Source: Corythucha ciliata
Taxonomy: Eukaryota > Arthropoda > Insecta > Hemiptera > Tingidae
Length of the DNA stretch: 64,000 nucleotides
NCBI GenBank assembly: GCA_038030265.1
Contig: CM075942.1
Coordinates: 12,482,029 to 12,546,028 of the forward strand
Direction: 5' to 3'
Part shown: positions 20,691 through 33,640 of the stretch, one piece after another
Layout: the number at the start of each line of letters is the position of its first letter
How positions within the stretch are numbered: position 1 is the stretch's first letter
Translations under genes and position numbers: made by a program
Notes under the pieces: generated by a model
Told to the model about the DNA's origin: nothing
The model's input: only the letters and a program-made list of their open reading frames with translations
Databases searched by the model: none

Positions 20691-23600
20691 AACGGTGACC
20701 TCATGGGGCGCTGGGGACATGTTCGCCCGAGGGTGCATAATGTCTAAGGCTGGCACTGCCAGGGCACTGCAAGATTGGTGGTGTTCGGTATACTTGCTTA
20801 AAACCTGCCTCAATCACCAACCTGCGCCGGACAACCAATCGCGGGCAACCAATCGTCGTGTCCTTGGCATCATACTCAGAAGGTGTGCACAGAAAGTGTG
20901 CTCAGAAAAAATTACTTTCTGGAGGAAAAAATTTCCAGTTTTTGGACAGAAACTCCGGAATTGAAGGCTTCAGTGACAGTTTCCTATCGGACGTGTTAGT
21001 TTTTGATTGATAACGACCTTTTCTGTGCCAATTCAGTTTCTCAGGCCTGTGTATACTTTGAACCCGGCGCCAAGGTGAGATCCACTAGTGAAGGTACAAT
21101 ATCGAAACATTCTATTTGTAATGGATAACCCTGTTGTATTAAATAAAGTAACCCCCTCGAACCACCTTCAATATCTATTCACTTATCTACGGAACGCTCT
21201 CGAGAACTTTAAATGGCTCCGCCATTAAAAAAAAATTTAAGTGCGCCTATACACAACTCTTCGTAAACCTTTTCACTGTAACTTTTAATTTCTGGTTTCC
21301 ACTACCTGTAAAAAAACGAAGAAGAAGAAAAAGGAGAAGAAGAAAAAACAAGAAGGCCACAAGAAAATAAAAAAGAAAAATGTACGCACTTTATTACTAC
21401 CATCCAGATTATTTATAGCTATGTTTCAGGCTGTTTTTTAATGGCTGACCGACGAGTGAAACGCGAGTCTCTTCTTTCTCCGTCCGGCGGCGGTAGAATG
21501 GTGCACGACCCTTGCCCCCCCCCCCCACCCACTTCAACACCCATTTGTCACCGTCCAACTTTACTGTGGACATTGTGGAAGTCATTTTTAAGAATTAATC
21601 GTGTCCGCGGGGATTTGGTTTATTGGGAACGCAGTCGGCAAGAAACAGTTAGTGGTGCGGTGGTCGCGGAGGAATATTGTTGTCGTTGTTTTCTTTTTAT
21701 TAATGAGCGAAAGAACTTGCGGTGGCTGAAAATAAAATAAAACAAATGAGATCCTAAAAAGGTCGCATAATTTATATTTTTAATACTCTCCCAGTGTCTC
21801 AGTCCTCCCATCCTACAACACTTCTGTTTACTCGACACACAGTTTTTCCTTCTTTTTTCTCAAAGTTTTTTCGAGCAGGTGTGCATTAAAAAAAAAAAAA
21901 CAAGTTGGAAGTCAACGCTGAAGAGTTGGCGGGGGCGAGGAAAACGTCCTTTTTTCCGGTCGTCTCCGATATTGATTGGGTATATATATACCTCCCCTAT
22001 AGTGTAAAAGGGGGTGAAGCGCACTACCATCCTCAATATTTTATCACCCTTCCAACCCTTGGAAAAACGAGGGTGAAACTCCTCAGAAAAAAAGTCTATA
22101 ATGTCCTGAGGAGATTTTTATAATGTCGATTCTTTTGTACTGCTCTTTATGACTTATGATTTATGGACGCTCGTCCAACAAGCAATTCACCCCCATTGAC
22201 GAAATGATGTTAAAACAGCCTAAAAACTGATTTTTTTTTTTCTAAAGATAATTTTATGTCCTCCCTGAAGCGAGACCACCTACGTTGAAAGAGCCCGCTG
22301 GGCGGAAAATAATGAAAATGCGTTGTATTTGTAATGGAGACAGATTGCCCAAAATTTTTTAAATAAAAATTTGAATTTTACGACCGTTATTATCCATTCC
22401 AAAGGAGTTGGTGGAAAATGCTAGGGCCTGGGAATTTGAATCCACGTATAGTGAAGTCGTGTAGAGTGCGTGGGCCGGGATTCCATGGTATGTGGATGGG
22501 GTGGGGGTTACCCTAAGGCGAGACAATTAGAAATTCAAGACTCGTTCGGTCGTTTCGGTTCGAAGCCTTCTCCACACGGCCCTGGCCTCGTAGAGAGAGA
22601 GAGAGAGAGAATGAGTGCATTGTGAGAGTTGAGATAACGCCCTTTTCTGAGTCAATCAAAACTCCGCGGAGTGTTGAGGTGAACTGTGCAACAAAAACCA
22701 TACAGACGGGCGTTTGGTAAGACCAGTCCGTTCTTTGAGGTGCTCTGCAAAAACAGAACTAAACTGGGCAAAATTGGAGAGCTAAAATTCGATACAAAGT
22801 AAAATTTTGTTTTGACTGGATTTTCTATTCAACGCTCGATGTTATAAACACGAGGTAACGACCTCGTAAGGACGGAATTCCAACTGATTTGGAATGTCCA
22901 AACGGAGGACCAAAACCAGTTGCCAGAATGTCTCTTCTCTCAATAGAATTCGATTAAAATAATTATTATTTTTCAAGAGAATGATTCTGGTGGGGAAGGG
23001 AGGGAAGTTGATCAATAATCATGCCGCATATAATTATTGGAACAGAAGCTCTAGAAAAAAACCTTGCAATACACTTTTGTCTGCTTTTGAGAACAATTGT
23101 GTAAGAACAACAGCACTAAAATAGTCAGTGGAGGGGGTAATTACGTGTAAAAAAACAAACTGGGAGTGGTGGGTCTCTCCCTTCTCTTTTTATATTCTCT
23201 CTCTTATAAAAGGATAGAGCTAATTGAACAAGAAGGAGAAGAAGAACAAGAAAAAAGAAAACTTCCCTTGTTCAGAGCCAAAGTGGGCGTTCCCGGGGCA
23301 AAGAAAAAAAAAATAAAAAGAAACAAACCCATGAGAGACGTGAGAGTCATAATAAAGGTTGTCGGGTGAGAGGTAAGTAGGAGGGAGACGAGGAGGAGGT
23401 AGAAAAACCCTCACCCCAAGACATACCTATAGCCTATACCCTGAAACCTTCACGGTGTTGGGTGAGGGGACCTTGTGGACGGGGTATAATGGTGGCCCGT
23501 ACGCCTCCCATAGTTTGATGGAAGGGGGAGGATTCTCTACGGGGGCGTGGACTGGCGGCGGATCATGGTACTAGTGGCTACGGGTCGAGCCACACTCCGT

Positions 23601-26600
23601 ACCCACGGTCGGCAAGGAGTGGCTTTTCGGCGTTGTGTGAGAAGGTTATTTCTTGTGGTTTTTTTTGGCGATTTAAATTACAATGGTGTGGTTAAATTCG
23701 CGGTAAATCATTTTCCGAGGGGGAAAAGGTTGATATAATTTTACGCAACAACGTGCAAATGTCTAAGGTTTCAACCAACGTGTGCCAAGGTAAGCCATCT
23801 TTGATTCCTTCGACTGATTTTTGTCGAAGCTCTTTAACGTATTGCGATAATGCAAACCTCTGGGCTAAAAGAAACGAGCACCGTCAAGAAGGGAAGACAC
23901 CGGCCACGCGACCACCCACCGTACAACTCTCCACTACTCATCACCCCATTAAACTCTCATTAACCTCACTCTGTCACCCCCTCCCCCCTATCCAACCCTC
24001 TCAACGGAGGGAGAGCTCGTCACCAATCGCAAAACGACACTCATCTTTCACTTTACAGCATCGACCACCGTCCGAAGAGAGAGAGAGAGAGCGATAGATA
24101 GACGAAACATGTTGATTCTCCCTCCCTCCCCACCGAGCTACCACAGAAGTTTTACTGCCCTTTGATTTATGGACCCCCACCCCCTTAGCATCAACCATCT
24201 CTTAGTACACCCTTCCCGATGGTCACAGTCACGCTCCCTTAAACCCAACCCCTTTGACATAACACATACCCCACAAACAGCCATTACAGAAACCGAAATC
24301 GCTATTTGTTTTAACGGATTTCCATACCCCCCCCTCTTCCACCCACAATCACCCATTACCCTTAATTTGTTAAAGGTTTTCCCCTCCTTATAAACCGATG
24401 TATATAGTTCCTGTGTTTTCCGCCTGGCTATAATACAGACGAGACGTTTTCTTTTCTTTTTTTCACTCTCTGTCTTCGTTTTCCCGCACGGCCCCACCAC
24501 CACTCCTACACCACCCTGAACTCGGAAGGACAAAATCAATATGTTTACCGGGGTGGAAAATATTTGTTCGTATACACCTGAACAAACCCCCCCGATGTAC
24601 AAGCAGTGTGAGGGAGAAAAAAGAAACTCCGAGATTTTTTGTTTGCTCGAAAACCGAGCGTTGTATCAACAATGTTTATACTGGCTTGAAGGGGGGAGGG
24701 GGAGTTCGATGGATAGGTGGATGGTTGGGGGGAGGTTTTTTTTATACGTTGTGTTTGTGTTATTTAGGGTCTGATAAGCTGTGGGCTTGGAACGCCAGTT
24801 TGTTTTTGAATTCCACGATTTTGTTGCGTGTATAAAACGCAATAGTACTTGTTTTCAATATAAAGGCGTGGTGATAAAGAGTCCGCAGAATGATTTATGT
24901 GATAGTTTATTCCTTATTGATGTACCGTGCGAATCATTCAGGCGGATGTGGCTTAGCGGGGCTTTTTGCGTATTTTGATCCCCTCACTCCCTCAGAAACA
25001 AACTGTTATAGCTGCTGAAAAACTCTTATCAGTCACGTATTCACATACATCGCTCAAACTTTTATGGAGAGATGTCATGGAACAATTAATTAACAATCCT
25101 AATTCTCCACTGCACTTCAATTAACTAATTTCGGGCTTGTTAACTCGTTTTCCAGCGTGGAGCTATCGCTGCAACAACATCTGGAACACTGCAAAACAAT
25201 GGAACGTGGATAGCGTTTTTTCAAAAAAATCTCAATAACGGCGTCCAATTGAATTATTTGCAGGGTCGCATTCGTTCGACCAGAGCTATAGCTCTGCGAA
25301 TAGTCAAATTTTACTCATCCCAACCCTTCGCTATAACCAATTCCTCCTCGAAATCGACTACGTATAGTTATCGGGCACGCAAATTTTCCTGCTCTTTCAA
25401 TGTATTTTAAGCGAGAAATAATAGAATTTTAAACGATTTCTAACTAAAATGAGCCCACCCACCCCACACCACTACATCCTCGCTCTTCTGTTTTTAAGCA
25501 TCGTCGCTACTTGCCCGTATACGTATACTGGGGCTTGCAAAGCGTCTGTCTTATTTTTAGAGTTCTCAGAGTGCAGCTATTCGAAGAAAAAAAAAAGGTG
25601 ATAATAATAGCCCCAACGCTCAATTCGTGGACAAAACACCACGACGATGGTATGGTGAAGAAAAGGGCTGTCTGAAACCGTGAAAATGCCGCATGAAACC
25701 CTCCATGTGGTACTTGTATAAAAAACAAAAAAAAAAAAAAAACAAAGAAATGTAAATGCAAAACTGATGAAGAGTTGAAAATAAAACAACAAACGAGCTG
25801 TATAATTATGTGGCCCGTCGTTTTTTAATTAGGACAATATTATACGAGAATGTACGTGTAGATAGCACGCACAAATCCCATTCTCCCCCCCCCCCAACCA
25901 CCTCCGTCTCGATGATAAGTTTAGAATGCGGGGCAAAAACAAAATTATTTCCGTCCAATTAACGCCATAAAGCTTTTTTTTTGTGTGACGTAATTTATTT
26001 ACAGACCTACCCCAACATTCCTCCGTGGAAGAAATACATTTATTTTATCGTCTATAATTACGCAATTTGGTTGCCAGTTGCATAGTTTCAGAATGCCGGG
26101 GTTTTATGTGCACTAAAAAGGAGTAATTGCGAGATTTGAAAAGGGGTATGTTGTAGGGGAAACAGTAATGATCGATAAATATTGGTTTGGCGCTGTTTTA
26201 TTTTATTTTAATTCAACGTTACGATGTTTATTATTGTTTACTTTCATTTTGTTAGCTAATTATGTATTTTTCATTTTATTTTCTGTGACTTTTATTTATT
26301 TAATTTTGGTATAAAGGTTGTAGTTTTAAACAACGGATATTTTTAAACTATTCTTGAGCTCCCCCCACAGTGGTACCCCAACAGCCCGTAAAAACAAAAA
26401 TTGCAAGCGTCGAACAATGTACCATCTATCGTCCAAGTGCTCAAACTCGTTCCTTTTTTCCCCACTTTGTCGTCATCTTTGAACCGTAGTGTTCAGCGCT
26501 CTGAAACGACGAACGAACCACCTTACTGTGTTCAATCATCGGCCGCTAGGTTTGCTCCTTTTTCGCTTCTCTACATTGCTATAGGTTGGTTGTCGTTTTC

Positions 26601-29600
26601 CGGTGTTGGGCGTTAGAGACCACTGTTGTCCATGTTTGATGCTGGAAAAAGCGGGAATCGAACAGTAGCTGTGCATTGCTATAAACTATTATATTTTATT
26701 AATCTTTATTGCCAGCACATTCTTAATTTATTTTGTTCTAATAATTATTTGTTGTTTGATTAAAGTAACTGGTCTTTGCTTTCATTCGCTGTTGGAATTT
26801 TATTCACTAGGAGTGTGATATATTTAGTTGTTCTTACTAATAATTAGCAACTTCCTTCACTCCCCCTCAGATTGATTAGCACATGAAGGGGTCGAGCTTA
26901 ATATTGTCGTCGTAAATAAGTGTCTAAAATAACTGCAAAGCTTCATTTCTCCTCGTAAATTTTCGAAGAGGATTAAGGGCGGGTATGTTCGATTTAAAAT
27001 AGCATCGCCTAAACATGTCTCTTTCTCTTATTTTAGACCACATTTGCCTGTACGGTGTCTTATCTTTTCCAGGAGGCAAGGAGAAGCAAGTCCGATGACA
27101 GAAATACTCCCCCCCCCCCGTCCATTTTCTTCACTCATTTACGATTTTTAAGCGAGAGAGATGACTTTGGTTTATTACGAGCGTTGTTATCTCACTGGAA
27201 AAGCCCTACTTTTTCATACTTAACAACTCCCTCGATAGCGTAAAAGTTTCCAAGTTTTGAGTTGTTGCCCCTCCCCCTCTTTTTCACTCGTCTATTATAA
27301 CCACTCCCTTCAGGCAACTCTGGCGCTATACTCAATTCAAAAGGGAAGCCGCCCAAAGGAAAGAACAGTAAAATTAAATTGCTTTTCTCCTCTCATCCTT
27401 CTTAGATACAAACCCTCAGCGTTTTCCTTTATACGGGACGGTCTCCCCTCCCCGCCGGTTACAACAGGCTCAATACACTATCCTGAACCTTCCGGAGTTT
27501 TCCTCTCTTCGGTGTATTTTCTTTTGGGAGCCATTAGAGGGCCGGTTTGATCGTTAGACTCGGTACATTAAGCATTCTAGCCCCGTTTTTTTTTCTCTCT
27601 CTCTCTCTCTTGTATATGTACCTGCAGTGGGGAAGCAATGTCACACACAAAAAAAAATTGGTATTGGATAAACTTCGTAATAATACGCAATACATTGTTT
27701 ACCCCTTCATTTCTACCCCTTTCACGAGTTTGTAATATTTGGTTGACTGTGGACTTTCCTCCCGGCGCTCCGTACGGCAAATGTCATTGTAGGACGTCAA
27801 AAAGAACTGCTGTGCTAATTTTGGGACGTCATGCAATTGACGGCTTGGTGTAGGGTGGTTTTTGAACGTTATTTTTTGGCGTCGAGCTATTGTTTATCCC
27901 GTGTTTCAGAATTTGGGGCGTACAGCGCTATTAAATAAGAAAACATTTAAGTTTCCTCGGGTTACAAAATCAAACAATTTTAAATAGAGAAGGAGTCTCG
28001 GAGGAAAATCCTGCAAAATCCATAAATAGCTCTTTCCTTATCTTACTATCGTCACTTGTTTTATTCTTCGGAACAATAAAACTTTTAAAAGTCGTTTTAT
28101 TTCTCTTTCCGATGTTTTTATTAAAGTTCCCGGGCTCTTGCAAAACTCTTCCATGCCATCGAGCTCCAGAGTTCGATAAAGATCGCAATTCTCTCTCTCT
28201 CGCTCGGCTTCAAAAACAAATTCATTTCAAAACCTACAAGTTTCTGTGCAAGTGTGCAGCCGTCGCTTTAAATGTAAACTAAAATCGTATATGGTGGTGG
28301 GGAGGGGTAAAAGGAGAGATTTCTCCCTGCAGTGAATCGTTAAACACTTAAGACCTCCCGTCTCTTCCAGGGCCGCCCATTGCTCCCAGAGCTACACATT
28401 CCTGAGTTGCTGTTGATTTTTTTTTTTTTTTTTTTTTGTTAAAAAATTAAGCTCCAACACCGAGTTAATGTCATATTCAAAACTTGTATTCGAGGGCGAC
28501 TAACACGCAGTAAACTGAATTTATGGTTTCACGTTTAAAATACTCCCAGCGTGAGAGGGGAAAAGTAATAAAGTTAATTTTTTTCTCTCTGTCTCTCTCC
28601 CTTGATTCAAGGAGCTCTTGTTGCACGGACAGCACTTCCACCCTCCCTCCCTCGAATGTCCGATATAGGAAACGTGAGAGTGGAATATAAACTATTAATA
28701 ATGGCTTCACAGGGGTATGGGGAAGAAGGGCTTTGGCTCGAAGCCTGAAAGAGATATCACGAGAATCCGAAGGTATTTTTTTTTTTCTGTCTCTCTTCTA
28801 AAACGTCCCACGAATGGGTGTTGCCTTGGAACGTCCTGTGTGGAGGCGTGGATGTGTGAGGAAGGGGAGGGGGGTTGGACAGGTATAATACATTTTTACC
28901 TTCTGAACTCCGAGCTGTCAAAAAGATGGCGGGGGGGGGGGGCGAAGCTATTAATTCACCTGGTCTCGGATCGTTAGTCTTTTTTGGAAACCCTCTCGCT
29001 GGTGTGCCGTCTCGCTCGAATTTAATGGAGAGATAATTCTCTTAAATAGCTCTACCAACCCTCCCTGTATTACAGCCGTCTCCCGGGGGCTTCAGAGACA
29101 TGTAAGGACGAAGCCGAATTTTTAACGGCCAGGAAATAATTTGTTTGTTTTAAATGCTGAATTATAGTTCTCCTTCTTTTTTTTTTTTTATCGTTTTCAT
29201 TGCCTCTGGGATGAGAACATTGCCAAAGGGGTTCCTTATACGACCCTGGGGCTGGCCCTTTCTGCAATTGCACCGTATAACAAAGAAACGACACCCTTCT
29301 TGCAACAAAACCTTTATTGCTTTGAGGGTTTTTTGTGTGTGAATCCCCCCCTAACCTCATTCACCGTCATTCTGTCTTTATTTCTTTTATTCAGTAGGTC
29401 ACTGGAGTAAACGCTAGTGCTACGGGCTATATTTTCCTTAATTTTTTTTTTTTTTTTTGGAATAAAAGGGTGAAGGAATACAAAAAATTGTTAAAGGATT
29501 GCAAAGAGTCCTTTTCCTCATATGGTCCGTACAAATACAAAGACAGTGACACAATGAGAATTGGTTCCTGTAACAAGAAGACTCTCACAGAGCCGTCCCC

Positions 29601-30170
29601 ATGCAGTGAACCCTTCCCTCCACCACGGAACAGCAATTGGTATGTTGATCTTTAAAAAGGAACCAAAAGGTTGAAGAGTCCCCAAGGCGTGGTATGGTGA
29701 CCCCCCCCCCCCCCATTTCAATAGACGTGCACGGCACACAAGGTGTCCCTTTATGGCATGTTGGGCAGCCGAGGTCTCGCCGTTAGCACGGGCTCGGGGG
29801 TTGTGATGAATCTGCCCTGCAAAACGTATGCAAGTGACTGCACGGTGGCTCGGTCGCGTGACCGCTGCGGTATATCCTATCGGAAACGCTTATTTACGTT
29901 CCTCAAAGTATACTTTGCGAGTGGTTCCAGGGACGATTCTCTTGGACTCAGTCAAAGCTCTTGCATGGTCTTCAGGGCTGTCGATTGAGCAGCCGCTGTA
30001 GCACTCTGTTTAAATGGGGTGAATTTTGGTGGCCTCCTGAAAAACGCGTGTAAGTTCAATTTACTGTCGTCAACCTCGATCGTCCACCACCGCACTGCCC
30101 GAATTGCCCACACGCACACTGGTGCACAGTAAACAAGGCAACCGAAATCTGATGTGAGTCTTGATGGTGG
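20690..30170. other. No recognisable gene
   Basis: AT-rich, non-repetitive sequence. Open frames of 60-154 codons (for example 24138-24602 on -) show no domain, motif or consistent splice context I can recognise. Simple sequence includes GA runs near 22592-22610 and 24077-24091, a TC run near 27595-27611, a poly-T near 28416-28438, and C or G runs near 20310, 21516, 25885, 27108, 28930 and 29701. Confidence 0.5.
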
Positions 30171-30176
30171 CGTGGC

Positions 30177-30340
30177 CACTGGCGGACTTACACGTATCGG
30201 GGCCCGGGTCGGAAATCTCCAAGAAGCCCCTAAGTCTCTACTACGAGTATGTAAACCTCTATTGGTCACTTTTAAGGCCTTTTCCCTATTTCAACCAAAT
30301 CACCGCTATTTCCACACCCTATTCGCCAATTTGCGCTTAT
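30177..30340 (+). mobile_element. Possible CAGTGGCG-type terminus at an array boundary
   Basis: CACTGGCGGACTTAC at 30177 precedes a GGGGCCCGGG stretch and lies just before the start of a long family A array. It resembles the termini at 9878 and 59265. No inverted partner was found. Confidence 0.3.
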
Positions 30341-32100
30341 CTTATAAACCCAATTTATAAGCCGCGAATGTCTCCATTTTAGCCGCAAATGTGTGCTTTT
30401 TGTCAACTTTATCAGCAAATTAGCGCTTTATTTCTCAATTTCGGCCGCTTTCAGCCGCGGATTAACGGGGTAGTACCCCCACCCCCCTGAATGGACATAA
30501 ATACGGGCTTTTTCTTCAGCTTAAGTAGCTTTTTTGAACTCTGAATTAGCGATGTTTCTAAACTTTCCACGAGTTGGCGTTTTCCACAATATTGTTGCAA
30601 GTAGGCGATTTTTTCTATTTTTTTTTTTTTGCGCGAGTTAGCACTTTACTCAGTTTGAGCTGAAAATTAACGTTTTTCTCAAGAGTTTTACTCAATATAA
30701 GCCGCAAAATAGCAGTTTTTTAATTTTTTTTCCCCACAAATTATAATTTTTTGTTCACCATACGCTATTAATTACCGATTTTTTCTCAGTTTTAGCCAAG
30801 AACTCGCAGTTTTCTCACCCATAGCCATAAATTGGCGTTTTTTTTTTCTCAATTTTAGCCTCAAAGTTGCCTGTGAGAGCGTATTTCCAATTTTGCCGCA
30901 AATTGAAAATTTTTCTCAATTTTAGCCGTGATCCGTGAATTAGTGGTTTTCCTTAACTTTAGCCCCGAATTAGCACTTTTTCGCTTTCTAGCACCGCAGT
31001 AGCGTTTCTACCCTGTGAATTAGCGAATTGCGTTAATTTTAGCCACGAATCGACGTTTTCCGATATTTTAGCAGTAAATTAGCAATTTTTTTGTTTTTGA
31101 CAGAGAATTATACTTTAAACCATTTTGGCTGAAAATTGACCTTCGTTCTCTTAATTTTATCGAGGCTAATTATTGATTTAGTCAATACTAACCGCAAATT
31201 AGCGGGTTCTTTTAAATTTTAGCACCGCATTAGCAATTTGGTTTTACTTTCAGCTGTACACCAGCGCTTCATATATAAGTTCTAGCGGCAAATCAGTATT
31301 TTTTTCTTCACTTATATCCATGAATTTACCATTTTTCTCCATTTTAGCCACACATTTTCCCTCAGAAGGCGAGAAGGCGCGTATTTAAATTGGAAATTTT
31401 AACGCACTTCATCCGCCAATTCGTAATTCTCCTCATTTCACCCGCGAATTAGCTTTTTTCCAATTTTAGCCGCGCAGACGCGTTTCTAACATTTGAATTC
31501 ACGAATTTTCTAAATTTTAGCCATGAATTAGGGTAGGTATTCCTCAATTTATAGCCGGGAATTGCACTTTTTCCTAATTTTAACTGAAAACTAGTGTTTT
31601 AATTTATTTATGATGCTATTTATGGGCTAAATTCAATATTATCTGAGTTTTTTCCCCCGCATTGGCATTTCCCCCCTCAATTTGTGCCATGAATAAAGTT
31701 TTATATATTTTAATATGCGAATGGGCGATTTTCGTTGTGATTTTTGCCATATTTTAACTTAAATTAGCCTTGTTTTTCTCAATATTAGCCGCGATTTTTT
31801 TTAACCTATACATACTTGAATTAGTAGCGTGTATTCGCAATTTTAGCCGCGGGCTTGGCCTAAAAGCGTTGATCTCTACTTTTTAGAATTTTCAGTCGTG
31901 GAATGGCCGCTATACACCGCGAATCAACGATTCTTTCTCCCAATTTTCTGGATTGCTTGGATTCCGATTGTATGGAAGATGCATCGTGAGAACACGAATC
32001 AGCGCTTCTTCTCAGTTATAGCCATTGCGATTTTTTCCAAGTTTTTGCCGCGTCAACCAGTTGCAAATCACCGATCAGTTACACATTAGTGCGCTTATGG
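30340..32100 (+). repeat. Long degenerate array A
   Basis: Dozens of diverged units repeat about every 28-31 bases: a T-run, CTCAATTTTAGCC, then GCGAATTAGCG with variants such as GTGAATTAG, GCAAATTAGC and CATGAATTAGG. This is the longest uninterrupted stretch of family A in one orientation. Confidence 0.75.
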
Positions 32101-32398
32101 ACCTATCGAAACTGGTGACGGGGAATTCTCTCGGGGTTTTTGTATCTGGAGAGCCTATAAACCACGAAATTGATTTTTGAAAGAGTCGAATCCTCAAAAT
32201 TTGTTTTTAGTTTTTTTTTGTTTATTTTAAGGAGCCAGGCCCACAAAATTGGTTTTCTCAGGGTCAAAATCACGCAAATTTAAAGTTTGATTAGGTACCC
32301 AAACCCGCAAAATTGGCATTTCCAAAGGTGATAACGTGAAAATATGTTTATCAACAGCTAAACCCCACATAGAATTGGAGTTTTGTTGACCCCACGAA

Positions 32399-32439
<41 letters not shown>

Positions 32440-33640
32440 TTAATTTTTTTTATTGAGCCAACTGCATGTACTTTATTTCTCGATGAGCGGAACGTGTGAA
32501 TTTTTTGTTTTTACAGTTACCAAAACCCGCGAGAATATTTTTTAAAAAGCCAAACCGGTGAAATAGATTTTTACGGAGATAAACCCTTGAAACTGGTCTT
32601 TGAACGAACCAAATAACGGTGAAATTGGGTTTTTCAAGTTTTCCAAGCTCGCGAATTTCTTTTTTGAACAGCCGTACTTTTGAAATTGGCTCTAAACTGA
32701 GCCAATCCCGCTAGAACGGGGGTTTGAAGAGCTAAAGCCGTAAAATTGGTTTTTTGAGCAACCGAATCCGTGCAATTGGTTTTTGATTGAGCCAAATAAC
32801 CAACAAACTTTTTTTTTAGGAGGGGGGATGAAGATGTTCAATTGGGTTTTCACTGAACCCCATGAAATTGGATTTTTCAAGAGCCAAAACCCGTGAAATT
32901 GAGCCTATTCAGAGTGAATCCCGAAAATGGGGTTTTCAAGAGTTAAACCCGCGTAATTGCGGTTTTTTGAACAACGAAAACCACGCAAAATTGGCTTTTG
33001 ATTGAGCCAAATAATCCGCTAAATGAGTTCCTAGAGTGAGCCAACCACGCAAACTTTTTTTGAAAACATTTCCCAAGACATTTTTGTCCTAAAGAATCAA
33101 GTCCAGCACGTTGGTTTGACTCAGAGCCCAAGGGGTTTTCACCGAATTGACGTATAATCCGACCGAACGACCGAATTGACGGACCACTGTTCGTTTTTGG
33201 ATGTGACAACGTCACAAAAATCCAAGTTAAAACTCAGGACCCCCCCCCCCACCTCCTTAGGGTCCCTGCACGCGCCTTGATTCGTCCTTAAAAAAGCTGT
33301 ATTCATACTGCAAATAGCATCGTGAAATTTATGAATGTTTCAGACGCACGACGTGGGTTTTTCGAAGAACCAAAGCCGTGAAATTGATTTTTTGAAGAGC
33401 TGGGTACGTGAAGTTCGTTTTTGCAACGAACAAATCCCGCGAAATTGGTATTTTGTGCAAGCCAAACCCACGAAACTGGTTTTTTGAGCGAATATAACCA
33501 GTGACATTGGTTTTTGAGTGAGCCAAACCCGCTATATTATTGTTATAAAGAACCAAATCCATTACAATGGCTTAACTCAGAGCCAAGAATTTGGTATTTT
33601 CACTGAACAAATTTGGGAAATTCTGTTTTGAACGCTGTTG
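32100..33640 (+). repeat. Degenerate array B with (TTA)n at 32402-32440
   Basis: Units of about 30 bases read GAGCCAAACCC, GTGAAATTGG, TTTTTTGA with many variants (CGCGAATTTC, CGTGCAATTGG, CACGAAACTGG). A 39-base TTA microsatellite interrupts the array at 32402-32440, and a C-run lies at 33240-33250. Confidence 0.7.

Noticed and set aside
24138..24602. 154-codon frame on -
   Set aside because: No motif, biased composition or splice context; its length is compatible with chance.
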